From: Deroplatys truncata
Taxonomy: Eukaryota > Arthropoda > Insecta > Mantodea > Mantidae
Direction: 5' to 3'
DNA: 64,000 bases
Assembly (NCBI GenBank): GCA_030765065.1
Contig: CM060976.1
Location: 60,558,539 to 60,622,538 of the forward strand
A program made the translations under genes and the position numbers. The notes under the pieces are model-generated. The model was not told where the DNA came from and made no database searches. It was given only the letters and a program-made list of their open reading frames with translations. How positions within the stretch are numbered: position 1 is the first letter of the stretch; every line of letters starts with the position of its first letter. Of the stretch, positions 45,480-55,770 are shown piece after piece.

Positions 45480-45962
45480 GTAGCATAGGCGAAGATGGAA
45501 GATTATCTGGCAGAATGTGTTCTGTGAACATGTTCCAACTGATTGGCAAGAGACGACCTATAAAGTCTTAAACGAGACTATACCGACGGCAGAAAAACTC
45601 TGGCGACATGGACGAACACAATCAAATCAGAGTGCAGTCTGCTCAGGACTTGATACCTTGAAGCACCGGATTGCCTTCTGTCGGCAGGTTGATGACACCT
45701 GGATGGTCCTCAGGAACTGGTGCCAACCGGGGGCCCCGCCTTACCTTGAGGAATTGCAGCGCCTGGAATTTCGCTTTCAGAATATGGCCCTCCAACGCTG
45801 TGTGATTTGGTTGGTAACGGAAACGTTAACCGGATCTTTAAACGTAATGTCGACAATGTGGCAAAGAGGGCGGAATGGTTCGGCTTCTTGCGACAGGAAC
45901 GGTGGAAGCTGATAAAGTCCGGATTCATCCGCTGAATGCAGCCCTTCATCTCACGTTTTGAG
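45480..45962 (+). pseudogene. Tx1-like LINE C-terminal region
   Basis: The frame at 45,517-45,912 reads WQETTYKVLNETIPTAEKLW, then CSGLDTLKHRIAFCRQVDDT: a C...H...C pattern (Cys, then HRIAFC) seen at the C-terminus of L1/Tx1-related ORF2 proteins after 'W...L...IPT'. It ends in a frame change near 45,890, with EWFGFLRQERWKLIKSGFI readable in the next frame. Confidence 0.65.
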
Positions 45963-46330
45963 GTCACTAATTAATGCTAAAAAAATTACTGTGGTCAAAC
46001 CGTAATTTTTGCATTTACATTAAAAACATAGGTATAAACGATTTTTTTATTTTTGTTATTTCCTTTTTGTTAATCCATTTTAATACTAATTAACTTAATT
46101 AAACCATCGGAATATATAATAGTAAAGCTTGAGAATCTTCCGAGTCCGTTCTTTTTGCTGTAAATTTATATCTAGGTCTATAAAAAATAAAGAAGTAAAA
46201 AAATAAATATATAATTTTTTAAAAAAAGGGTCCCGGATTCCATTCTCGGCATGCTAGGGAAAATTTATGATATGCCCAGTGTCTGATGTGTGAATGTGGG
46301 TGTGCTTGTATGCGTTGTCAAAACCTGAGC

Positions 46331-46600
46331 AACGTGTTAAATCACCAATTACGACGAGTTAGTCTACAATCAACACAGCTATACGACACAAATTAACGAA
46401 AGAAGACGTACACTTTTGTAGGAAACATGACCAGCTTGATTATGACATAGTGCCCTCCTCTCGTAAACATGATCATCTGTGGGGGCATATAGGCGTGTGG
46501 GATAGGGGCAAAATGAGCGTTACCTTTGTTGGCCACGCTAGACAACGTCATGACCGCAGAAAAGTGCACATTGTGCAGGGTTAGTTTGAAAACACCGAGA
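46331..46600. other. Unassigned sequence between two SINEs
   Basis: No recognised feature in this ~270-bp gap, which may include the rest of the family C SINE body. Confidence 0.35.
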
Positions 46601-47110
46601 AAAATGGCTCAGGCGGTAACTCTGTGGCCTGCATTCGGGAGGTCGAGGTTTGACACTCGCGGCCGACCTTCCTGACCCATGTGTTTTTTCGAGGGTTTCC
46701 CCGGGTCGCTAGGCGAATGGGAAGGTTCATTACATCCGGCGAATTCCCTGTACCTCCATGTCACCTCAATTCTCACTTCATCTTTCATTTGCGTAATCTG
46801 CTTCAGGGTTGAAAGTATCAGCAGGAGTCTCGGCGTTGCATGGCAGGGAAAAAGGATGCTCTATGTAAACCTTCGTCCTCCGGAATGCGGGCGGTCTCCG
46901 AGTCCCAGGTCCTGTGGAATGTGCAAGCCTGCAGGAGGGAGGGGAGCCGGTTGCACCAGCTACCATCCGGGGAGTTTCAATCTGTAATAGGTACTTTGCC
47001 CTGTCGTGCCTCCTGGTCCGACCGCCCTCTGTTTCCTGTCACCACACCCCTCCCTCCCGGGGCACCTCGTCAGGAGCTTAGGCACAAAAGATCTTGTAGG
47101 TCGAAATTCT
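46600..47110 (+). repeat. tRNA-derived SINE, family A (body type 1)
   Basis: Head: AATGGCTCAGGCGGTAAC (A-box-like, 46,603-46,620) and GGTTTGACACTCG (B-box-like) followed by the family's TTTTTTCGAGGGTTTCCCCG block. Body: CCTCCTGGTCCGACCGCCC and CCCTCCCTCCCGGGGCACC near 47,005-47,068, matching the 640-1128 copy in reverse. Open frames here are shadows. Confidence 0.75.
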
Positions 47111-47827
47111 AAGTCCTCCTCCGCACCTAGTCATAGTCCGACTTTGAACAAAGATTCATTTAGAGGTTCAAGCCGTTCAGTGCGTTCTATGATGTAATAT
47201 CTTTCACAGATTTGGTTGGAAACTATATTACGAGTATTATGTTTAAAATGGAAAGTGGGAATGCTTGTCTGCATTTCTTTTTGGGCTCAAGCAAGTAAAT
47301 TAAGAAGAATATGATGATGATGATGATGATGATAAAGAAGCAGTAGTAGTGGTTTAAGTGGATGAATTTCATTTCACTGGAAACAGACATAGATGCTGAC
47401 GATGATAAAGACAGTGATATCAGTTCGGATTTGCTTGTCCAGCAATTACTATTGATAAATACCGTCACTTTTCCGCTGCTTCTCAAGCTGGTTCCTCCTA
47501 CTACTTACTGCATTTTGCTCTCCAGCAGACCAGCTGACTGCAGCTTCAATTTGCTCTACGCCACGCGTTCTGCACAGCCAGTGGTGTAGGGACGTGCACG
47601 CAACGAAGATTGACGACTTCGGCAAAAGCAGCGCAGTGCCCGCCAGTGCGAAATAACTGACTGGGTATGTGCACAATCCGCTGCCCAAGGTTTACTCAAG
47701 TGGATTCCTACAGGGCCGTATTTAGAGGGGGTTTAGGGTTCAAACCCCCGAAACGTCTGACAATTATATTTATTTAAAGTCATATCAAACCAATATGGGA
47801 AAATTTCCTTAGATAACAGTAGGTCTA
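47111..47827. other. Unassigned sequence with an (ATG)n microsatellite
   Basis: A short (GAT/ATG)n array lies at 47,309-47,332. CAGGGCCGTATTTAGAGGGG at 47,713-47,732 resembles the terminal sequence of some hAT elements, but no partner end was found. No gene was recognised. Confidence 0.45.
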
Positions 47828-48871
47828 CAGGGTGAGCCAAAAAACTCCGAACCGCTGCGCGATGTTTTTCCTGTCCGCGTCCTCGGCGCTCGTTGCCGTC
47901 TGCTGCTATCATAGAAAGGCGCGGATGAAACCACACAACATTTTCAAAACTACTTTTAAAGGTTCACTTACCAACTTTATGAAAGGAAATACTGAAACTG
48001 GCCACCATCGTTGTCCATACATTTTTGGCACCTCTTTAGGAAACTATCCATCATGGAATTTTTGGGGGGAATTTTCCAAACGTGACCGATGTCGTCTAAT
48101 GTTTCTTCGGTAAGAACCGAACGCCGTCTTTTAGATTTCTTAGCCTGAACACTTCCTGTGGCCTGAAATTTACTGTATAGTTCATGGATTGTTGTACGAC
48201 CTGGAACTTTTACACCTGGAAATCTTTCTGCAAATCGTACTTTCACTTCGCAAGCTGATCGAGTTAACACATACGAATTGTAAGTAAGTACACGCTGTGC
48301 AGTATAAAACATATACTGAGTCATAAAATACTTTGTGATTAAGTACAAGACAAAATAATAAATAACTCGTAATAACTGAACTACATCACATCACCGTCAA
48401 CTCAAAACTGTACTTCACACTGCAAAGCAAAACCACAACGTGACTGTTTACAGCAGCTGTAAGTTATCATATTTTTATCATATTTCCACATGCCCAGTGG
48501 AAAAACACCGCGCAGCCGGTAATATTGTTCATAAAATATCCGGGGTAACTTAAAACATAAGGTGTATAAAACAAACCCGCACACCCTGATAGAATGAAAA
48601 CAAAATATCCGCCAGGAAATCTCTCAGCGTGAACTACGGCGAGTGATGGATAGTTTCCTAAAGAGGTGTCAAAAATGTTTGGACAACGACGGTGGCCAGT
48701 TTCAGCATTTCCTTTCATAGAGTTGGCAAGTAAAGCCTTTAAAAGTAGTTTTAAAAATGTTGTATGGTTTCATCTGCGTCTTTCTCTGATAACGACAAAC
48801 GGCAACGAGCGCCGAGGACGCGGACAGGAAAAACACTGCGCAGGCGGTTCGTTGTCTTTTGGCTCACTCTG
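47828..48871. mobile_element. Palindromic mariner-derived element, copy 2
   Basis: Same plan as the 38.5 kb copy: TA borders (47,826-47,827 and 48,872-48,873), ~225-bp inverted arms (47,828 to about 48,052 and about 48,644-48,871), and the transposase C-terminal residues in both arms (SFLKRCQKCLDNDGGQFQHF in the right arm). The N-terminal HTH domain lies centre-left on the minus strand. The junction between left arm and centre sits at the same place (after ACTATCCAT) in both copies, so this arrangement was copied as a unit. Confidence 0.9.
47977..48348 (-). CDS. Short mariner-derived protein: HTH fused to C-terminal tail
   Basis: An uninterrupted 123-codon frame joins the transposase N-terminal DUF4817-like domain (FYTAQRVLTYNSYVL, FAERFPGVKVPGRTTIHELY, FQATGSVQAKKSKRRRSVLT) directly to the C-terminal tail (MDSFLKRCQKCMDNDGGQFQ). 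The catalytic aspartates are absent, so it cannot transpose DNA. The HTH would be expected to bind the family's inverted repeats (inference). A later in-frame Met (residue 9 or 13) may be the true start, because relatives begin just before YT.QR. Whether it is expressed is unknown; short truncated transposases are known to act as repressors in other families, such as the P-element KP type. The equivalent frame in copy 1 is broken. Confidence 0.55.
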   Translation of the reverse strand: MYLITKYFMTQYMFYTAQRVLTYNSYVLTRSACEVKVRFAERFPGVKVPGRTTIHELYSKFQATGSVQAKKSKRRRSVLTEETLDDIGHVWKIPPKNSMMDSFLKRCQKCMDNDGGQFQYFLS

Positions 48872-48873
48872 TA

Positions 48874-49460
48874 GTAGCACATATACAAGGAAAAGGGAAA
48901 CTTAGTATAGTTGCCTTACATAGGTAAGGTGACCATACGTCCCGGTTTTCGAAGCAGTCTCTATGTTTTGTGCTGTAAGGTGGAATATCTTCATTGTGGT
49001 GAGTTTTTTTCCTGTCTATATAATGTCCCCAAGCAATATTACTGTCTATATACTATAAGTCTGGGATTACCAAGGAGCTCACGGAATGGAGTAGCGCAAG
49101 CAGAACTAGGGAGGGTGGGAGCTGAAGGCAAAATATTAGAAAGGACAATCTAATACTGGTTCAGAATAAAGCTACTAGAGGAAAATGAGATTCTAAAGCA
49201 ATGCTTGGTTGTATAGGAGATGGGGGAAAAGAGACTTTTTTTTATTTTGAAAGTTTATAGTCGTTTTAACATAATATATCGGGACTTTACAACTTTTTAT
49301 AAAATAAATATTTAACAATAAAACAATGAGGATATTTAACATACTGACAGTTTTGAACCATTACAATGAACTAGTATAAAATTGTGATACTGTAACTAAT
49401 CAAATTAATTGAAGATTATATACTTTTATATAAATTTATACTTTTAAAAAATTCAACTAT
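48874..49460. other. Unassigned; possible hAT terminal scrap
   Basis: AGGTGACCATACGTCCCGGT at 48,927-48,946 resembles the first bases of some hAT elements. No matching opposite end or transposase was seen within reach. The rest is AT-rich with no recognised feature. Confidence 0.35.
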
Positions 49461-49464
49461 CTAA

Positions 49465-50180
49465 ACTTGGATGCACAAGATAGAGACAACATTGGAAGAA
49501 TAGGAATGGGGGAAACATGGGCAGAAAGAAACAACAAAAGTAAGGGTTTCTGGAAAGAAATTAGAACAAGAGTGGAGGATACTGAAAAGTAAGAAATTAT
49601 AAGTAGTTTCAAGGAGAAAACGTCATTCATAGATTATAAATATTTTAAAACGGAATGGAGAAAAGAAAGATACCCTAAATATGCCACAAAGAGGCCAGAA
49701 TGGGGTATGCATGGGGGAGGACAGGTGTAATGAATTTAAGTGGTCTAACAGGGAGAAGAAGGGGGGAGAGATGTACTAAATGTAATGGATTACATGATAA
49801 TTGGCATTATATTCTGGAATGTGAGGACACGGACAAAGGAAGAGAGAATTTAATACTAGAGAAATGGAAAAATTTACAAATAGAGCTAAAAGTTAGGAAG
49901 ATTTTTAATACGACATCAAATGAATATACGAGAAATCAGGAATATATTTAGGAAAAAATAGGTTAAAGTGGTTAAAAGAGACGTGAAGGTAATTGGAGAA
50001 AATACAGAAAAAGGGTAACAAGACAAAAAATTAAATAGTGGAAAATTATACTTCCCCATTATATATACAACAGAATGTTAAATATAAGGGGAAGAGAAAT
50101 AATAAGCAGCTCCATTGTATTGTAAACATTGTATAAATTGCATGTATGTTCAAAGTAGACAATAAACCATTCATTCATAC
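49465..50180 (+). mobile_element. LINE 3' fragment with Cys/His motif and 3' UTR
   Basis: Plus-strand frames give LDAQDRDNIGRIGMGETWAE, WRKERYPKYATKRPEWG and, in the 83-codon stretch at 49,700-49,951, RCTKCNGLHDNWHYILECED, a C-x2-C ... H-x4-C motif typical of LINE ORF2 C-termini. The 3' UTR is AT-rich and ends near CAATAAACCATTCATTCATA. RT is missing. No close relation to the other LINE tails in the window is obvious. Confidence 0.6.
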
Positions 50181-50454
50181 TACAGAATAGGTACATGGTA
50201 GCTGTGTGGGGTACTGTTAACTTTAGATCTAGTTATGGAAACCCCCACATTTTTTCTGGGTATGGGCATGGATTCTTAGTTGGTATAAGGCAATGTCTTT
50301 GTATACAACATAGGCCTCCAAATCGGCTCCAAGAGCATTGAAAAAATAGGAGTAATTTCCAACGCTGCATCTCAGCCACTTTATAACCCAGTTCAACATG
50401 AGATAGATGCACAAGTAGATTGAAAAATAAAATACTACAATAAAGTTTGTATAA

Positions 50455-50530
50455 TCTATATAAAAACTAACCACAGCGGCTAGAGAAAGTCCATGTGAAT
50501 GTAGCACATCGTGGTTTTTACTTCTATAAT
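50455..50530 (+). repeat. R1 repeat 3'-end fragment
   Basis: GGCTAGAGAAAGTCCATGTG then AATGTAGCACATCGTG matches the R1 3' terminus. Only about 70 bp are recognisable, between two LINE fragments. Confidence 0.65.
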
Positions 50531-50639
50531 CACCTAAGATGTTCAAATTGTTCACCATTAGAATCCGGACACTTCTGATTCCGGCGGACTACCGCATGAA
50601 CAATATTGTATATTGTAGCGTCTACAGGGATTAACAACT

Positions 50640-51650
50640 TCTACTGCAGAGATGGAGACATTCTTGCACTTCTTGTAATAAAGGAGCCAAGGATGGCGCT
50701 CAACTACAACATGCTGAGTAACTGAGAATTTCTAAAACAGACTCAATTTTAGACATGCTATCAGACTATATAATTCCAGTTAATCGTCTTACAAATAGCT
50801 TTAGGATAATAACTAGTCCTGAACGTTGGACTAATAAAACTCTGCAGTTCCTGTGATTTACGGATGTCTCAAAAGATTGCTTCGGAATGGGGTCCGGGGT
50901 GTATGGCAGAGACCGAAGCGTGAAAAGTCTTTCCCCCTGTCTGTATATGGCACTGTCCTGAAGCAGGAATGCATGATATTATTCATTGCATGAAAACATT
51001 AGGAGAGGTTATATTTGTAAACAGATCCTTATTTTGTCAGATAGCCAAGCCACGTGTAAGGCTCTAAGAATCCATAAAATTGCCAAGCACTTTAAATCAC
51101 AAACTTGGCATAACAGAGTGAAGCTCAGCTCATCTGGATGGCATGTGACTGGTATTGAGGCAAGTGAAAAAAACTGCTGAACTTGTACCACAAGAAACAG
51201 CTTCCCAATTCATTGCTTCTAAGAAACACCTCGATGTTTGATAAGAGAGGCCATCAAGATAAAGCATCATGAAACTTGACTTAAAAATGCAGGAAATAAA
51301 CATGGTAAAATATGTATTAGGAAATCATGCAAGAAAAGCTCTGAAAGCTTGCTTAAATGTAACAGACTTCACTTGAGAACAATAAAAGTACTACCTTTCT
51401 TCAGGACATGCTGCGGTGAAAGGGCATCTTAATACGATGGGACTATTTCAGAGTCAGATTGCAGCTTTTGTAAGAAACGAACTGAAGCTACCCACCAGCC
51501 TACTTTTGGGGAAATGTTTATAGCACCATAAGATGTTAAATGTTGCTGTTAGGAGACTGTATTCCTTAGATAAGGATCCTAATGAATTGGTATTAAAAAT
51601 ATACAGATCGTACAGTAAGTAGATAGGCTAAGTGCATGGAGGAAAATGTA
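50640..51650 (+). mobile_element. LINE fragment with RNase H and C-terminal motif
   Basis: A type I RNase H is readable across frames: FTDVSKDCFGMGSGVYGRDR (about 50,858-50,915; relatives have TDGSK), ILILSDSQATCKALR (catalytic Asp, about 51,031-51,075) and a mutated GIEASEKN (relatives have GI.GNE.AD). Downstream are GHAAVKGHLNTMGLF and SDCSFCKKRTEATH, the C-terminal Cys/His motif. Endonuclease and RT are not visible. It belongs to an RNase-H-bearing LINE group (I/R1 or Jockey relatives) and is strongly decayed. Confidence 0.65.
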
Positions 51651-52974
51651 TCGGAACAGACAAGTCTACAGGGATTGTTCAGGTAGTGTAGCTAGTTCCC
51701 TGTGGTATACATCTTCTAACGTTGCCCAAAGACAAAAACCCAAGAGTATTAGGCAAGTGGAAAGTGCAGAGAATTCACAAGTCGCTCGAAAGTCAAGCGT
51801 GTATTTGCCATGTTGTACCTGCCATGGCTACAAGATTGTTATAACAACCTCCACCTACCGTCATCTTTAGAGACAACATAATATTAAGTATGTCACATCT
51901 CAATGTATAGTTTAAAATCCAGTATAGATAACTACTGTTAAAAGTACTATGAATTTGCCGGGATCTTCTGTAGATCAATGGTTGCCATCTCCGTTTTCAA
52001 CAATGCGGTTCAATAGGGGCCGTATGCTGCTAATATTCCCAGGAATTATACATAATGAAGATGGGAAAGTCAACGTGACGCTCCGGAAATTCTGCGCCCG
52101 TTGCTATACGTTATGAGGTCACGATGAAACCGCAATCTGAGGCACATCTACACCCTCTGTTTTTCCTGCGAAAGTGATGTGTAACAGTAAATTGCGTTTG
52201 CTGATGAACTACCTCGTTCGTCTTTATGAGAAACCGCCTTGAGATGTGGTTCACAAAGAGGAACAAGATCGCAATGATGAAGGCTGACGGCTGTCATGGA
52301 GATACATTAATTTTAACTCCTCACCCAACCCTTTCCTTTTTGCTCCCCACGCAACTTGATTTCATAACCGTCAGAACTAACTTTACATTGCGGAGAGAAA
52401 TTCTGCAATAACAACCTCGGCAGAGATAATGCGGATGACTGCGAAGTCGAAATAAGAAGTGACAGATTATTCCCGGACTGTCATGCAAATTGGACATGTT
52501 GTGTCCCCGATCAAATCCTACACTTGCGGAAATACTTGGAGACTTGCAAACTAAGTCAAGCAGAAGTGTCTAAAATATTTCTGATAAACTATTAATCGGC
52601 CACAACTTTGGACACATTGCTAAAAGAAAATACACATTTCAACAAAGATGGGTTGGATAACATTAATAATTATTAAAATACCTGTGAGCCATATGCGATC
52701 GAATATTGATACGGTTAAGGAAATTATACTTTCTAAACTTTTTCTATTTTGACATTTTAACTTTATAAAGTACGTACAAGATGTACATTAGCTTATGTTT
52801 CATCACACAGTAATATATGCAGCTGAAGTTGTTGCTACTTTGTTTTATGCAATTTGGATATAGAAAACTTGAGAGTGTCTGAATGAACACTTGTCACATT
52901 TTTTCCATAAATATTTTAAAACTCTGATATGTTACAATCACACTATTTAGCTACATATTTTATTTATTTTCATG
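51651..52974. other. Unassigned sequence
   Basis: About 1.3 kb with no recognised gene, repeat end or motif. Short frames (51,646-51,870 and 52,226-52,411) carry no known signature. Confidence 0.4.
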
Positions 52975-54447
52975 GCTATTCTTCATATTATTCATTTAAA
53001 CTTATTTTTCTGTCTACTTCGTGTTAAACACGATAGATGTTAGCCGAAATGGTTTCAATACGAATTTTGTTGTGACCACGCAGAAGCATACAGCAGGCTA
53101 GGACGGTCAAATCGTTGTACAATATATATTATACACTGCAGTATTTTCTCTACTATGCTGGCTTTGAAATCGCATACTCTTTGCATGACCTCACAATAAA
53201 GAGAAAAATTAGTGACTTAATACTGCAAAAAATGTATGACAAAATATTGGAAAACTCTAATTAACGACAGTGAATACCTATTAAACGTAACAAATATTTT
53301 ATTCCAGATAAATTGTATATTTTAATGAATTTTTATTTTCCTGTAGCAAGAGTTTGTCTATTTCTGATAATTTCCCAATTATACAAAATTATACAAAAGT
53401 CATTCCGAATGAAGAGGACTTCACAGACTATTTGCAGAAAATTCAAGATATAGGTACATTTTATTTTTCCATGCAAATATCTTAAGAACATGGTAGTTTA
53501 ATCAAAATCATTAAAGCCATTTCTGAGAAAATAAAGAATAACGAATAATTTTCCATGAAAATGGTAGTTTGGGGTAGATATATTTTCTTGAAATTCTTCT
53601 TGTCGCAACCCTGGTAGATGCTAAACTTAAAACCAACTTTGGTATTCAACCCACTTTTGGTTTCCAAGCTATGCTGTTCAGACATACACACACTCACACA
53701 CAGACCTTTTTCTAAAATTCTTATGTTACTCACATGACTTTCTCTAGCCTCTATCGTTTAATAGTGGATATAAAAAGTATTATCGAAAGCTTATTTTTCT
53801 GTGTACTTCATTTTAATCCAGATAAATCTTTGCAGAAAAAGCTATATTACACATTTCGTTAGGATACAAAGAGAACAGCGATAGTCAAATGTTTAAGAAT
53901 TGGACGCTATACTCTGGTCTTAAAATTCCATATTGTTTCCATGCAATCGCGAGAAACAACTGAAAATCGATGAGATTTATAAAAAAAAAATAACGTATTG
54001 AGCAAATCGAAGCATTAATAATGGATATCTCAAAAATGGTTGTTGCTATAAAAATGTACTTGAAATAAATTGTATGTTTAAAAGGAATGTACATTTTCCT
54101 GTGGTAGATTTTCATCTATCGCTTAACGTTTGCCAGTTATACAAGATAATACAAAATTCCTTCCGAAAGAAGAGGACTTCACAGGCTATTCCCAGAAAAC
54201 TCAAGTTATATATTTTATTTATGTAAATATCTTTTATATATGGTATCTTAATCAAAATCGTTAGAGCGTTTTTTAGAAAATAAAACATTTCGAAAACTTT
54301 TCCATGTAAAGGTAGTTTGGGGTGGGGGAATTTTCTTGAAAATCTTCGTGTCACATCTTTGGAAGATATTGAAACTAAACCAAGTTTGGTATTTATCCGA
54401 CTTTTTGAGTTATGCTGTTCAGACACCCATACACCCACAGAGAGAGA

Positions 54448-54483
<36 letters not shown>

Positions 54484-54745
54484 CACGCGGAACTTTTTCA
54501 AAAAAAATGTTTGATTCAAGGGGACTCAAAACATGTATTTTCGTGAAATCTCAATATCAAATTTTTGGTGGAATGCAATACCTTCTCTACCTAATATGTG
54601 CGCAGTAGAGAAGGTAAAAATGTTTTGTTTTTTGTTGGTTTTTTTTTTCGTCCAAGAAACTTAAAACGCGAAAATTGTCGAATTTTGGGTGGAATGCAAT
54701 ACTTCCTCTACTTAACTAGGTAAGCAGTGAAGAAAATAAAAATCA
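52975..54745 (-). repeat. R1 repeat copy, minus, interrupted by another R1
   Basis: The outer copy runs from about 52,975 (TTATTTTTCTGTCTACTTCG, reverse of the R1 3' region) to 53,720 (ACACAGACCTTTTTCTAAAA, reverse of the region after the microsatellite). It resumes at about 54,640 and reaches the reversed 5' end GGAATGCAATACTTCCTCTA, about 54,692-54,745. The gap is filled by a complete second R1. Part of the outer copy's 3' half is poorly conserved. Confidence 0.65.
53722..54620 (-). repeat. R1 repeat copy, full length, inserted in another R1
   Basis: This full-length reverse copy runs from TTACTCACATGACTTTCTCT (reverse 3' end) to TACCTTCTCTACCTAATATG with GCAGTAGAGAAGGTAAAA (reverse 5' hairpin). 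Its microsatellite site is a (GA)n tract at 54,439-54,482 rather than (GT)n. ATGTT occurs at both borders and may be part of a target duplication. Confidence 0.8.
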
Positions 54746-54759
54746 GGTCCACTTCTTAC

Positions 54760-55195
54760 TGTTGCGTTTGTAAACCTTAAGAGAAAGACAAAATCTTAGT
54801 ATACAAAAAATTGCATATATCGTTAAAGCACACAATTTAACAAAAACAAAATTTCTTGTGGCGTTGACATTTTAGATATGTTCTTTGTTATTGGTTTGAA
54901 TGTTCAATTTTTTTTATTTTGTTTCGTTTGTTTGGCATTTGGTTGCTAACCATATTCAAATACTTTATACTTTTCTCAACTTAAAGTACTCAAAGCACGC
55001 AAAGAGAATGTAATTTTAAAGCCTCACATAGCAACCGGCTTTTAAAAGACTACTATCGCTTTAGATTACTATATTCTTATTATACTCACAACGAAATGTG
55101 TAAATGCGTAATGAAGGTTAAGTATATATAAGATAGTTTTCGTAAGAATAACTTATATATGAGTGAGCAGAAAAACTCATGCGAATGAAAGTATT
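54760..55195 (+). repeat. R1 repeat copy, 3' half
   Basis: The copy covers TGTAAACCTTAAGAGAAAGA, TTAAAGCACACAATTTA, GTGGCGTTGACATTTTAGAT, AGCAACCGGCTTTTAAAAGA and a diverged 3' end near 55,150-55,190. The 5' half is missing. Confidence 0.65.
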
Positions 55196-55214
55196 ATAAT
55201 TTCTTTTTTCTTTT

Positions 55215-55770
55215 CTTTTTTCGTGATCATGCAAAGAACATGGAATTTTAGTCATTCCATAGCGAAATATGCTCTTTAAAAATCTGACTACCGCTTTACC
55301 TAATGTGTCCTACAGTGAAATGTCATCCTCGGTGATGTAGTGGTTACCATCCTAGCCTCTAGTTCCGAGGCCGCGGGTTCAAACCTGGCGGAGAGCGGGT
55401 CTTTTTCTGATTTTTTCGGGCGTAAAAATCCTTAGCGTGGCTTCTTTCGGAAGGGAAGTAAAGCCGGTGATCCCGTGTCGTAGATTTACGGCACGTAAAA
55501 TAACCTCAAGTCTAATAAAGAGACCTCTGAGCAAAATCACCGGTCTTTCATGCCCAATATACGAGTAGAAAGGGGCATAAGGACCACAGCAGCTAAAGAG
55601 CACCCATAAATAAAACTCGATTTAATTTAATTTCTACAACGAAATATGTAAATATAAATTGAAGGTTTATCTGGGTTAACAATAAATAGAATAATAAGCT
55701 TTTGTAAGAATCGTTTGTAGAGGAGTAGAGAAAGTCAAGTGAATGTAACACATCAGATCTTTTTTTCTTT
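55215..55770 (+). repeat. R1 repeat copy, 3' third, split by a SINE-B
   Basis: R1 sequence (ATGCAAAGAACATGGAATTT, ATCTGACTACCGCTTTACC) is interrupted at 55,322. It resumes at about 55,631 to the 3' end GTAGAGAAAGTCAAGTGAAT then GTAACACATCAGATC. CTACAGTGAAATGT before and CTACAACGAAATATGT after the SINE represent the same R1 bases duplicated on insertion. Confidence 0.75.
55323..55630 (+). repeat. tRNA-derived SINE, family B
   Basis: Head: GTGATGTAGTGGTTACCATC (A-box-like) and GCGGGTTCAAACCTGGC (B box, about 55,373-55,389). Body: TTTTTTCGGGCGTAAAAATC, GGAAGGGAAGTAAAGCCGG and GTGTCGTAGATTTACGGCA, matching the 21.0-21.3 kb copy. It ends in AAATAAAACTCGATTTAATT. It lies inside an R1 copy with a recognisable duplication of about 14 bp. 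Function as a tRNA is not supported; the head lacks a complete cloverleaf. Confidence 0.9.

Larger units (their letters stand above)
41983..46227 (+). mobile_element. Tx1-like LINE (4.2 kb), decayed
   Basis: Order on the plus strand: an ORF1-like frame, an APE-type endonuclease, a reverse transcriptase and a C-terminal region with Cys/His residues, then a ~260-bp AT-rich 3' end that closes with AAAAAAA at 46,221-46,227. RT motifs (LNDYRPITLLIADYKIF, LISLDFQKAFDRVHH, VRQGCPLS) fit the Tx1/L1 group best. Frames are broken repeatedly. The element begins inside an ORF1 frame, so it is probably 5'-truncated. Confidence 0.75.
41933..46330 (+). repeat. tRNA-like SINE, family C, split by a Tx1-like LINE
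   Basis: The left part (41,933-41,982) reads CTAGTCCCGTAGTTTAGCTG then TTAGAGCATCCATCAG, an A-box-like tRNA 5' half. The right part (46,228 to about 46,330) reads GGGTCCCGGATTCCATTCTC, a B-box-like segment with a SINE-like body after it. Joined across the LINE the order is that of a tRNA-derived SINE. The repeated 8 bp at the junctions (GGGACCCG and GGGTCCCG, 7 of 8 matching) are the likely target duplication. Confidence 0.65.

Noticed and set aside
47713-47760. hAT terminal end (CAGGGCCGTATTTAG)
   Set aside because: No inverted partner or 8-bp duplication was found, and the similarity is short.
55323-55400. tRNA gene with A and B boxes
   Set aside because: A second copy at 21.0-21.3 kb with the same downstream body shows that it is the head of a SINE; no full cloverleaf can be drawn.
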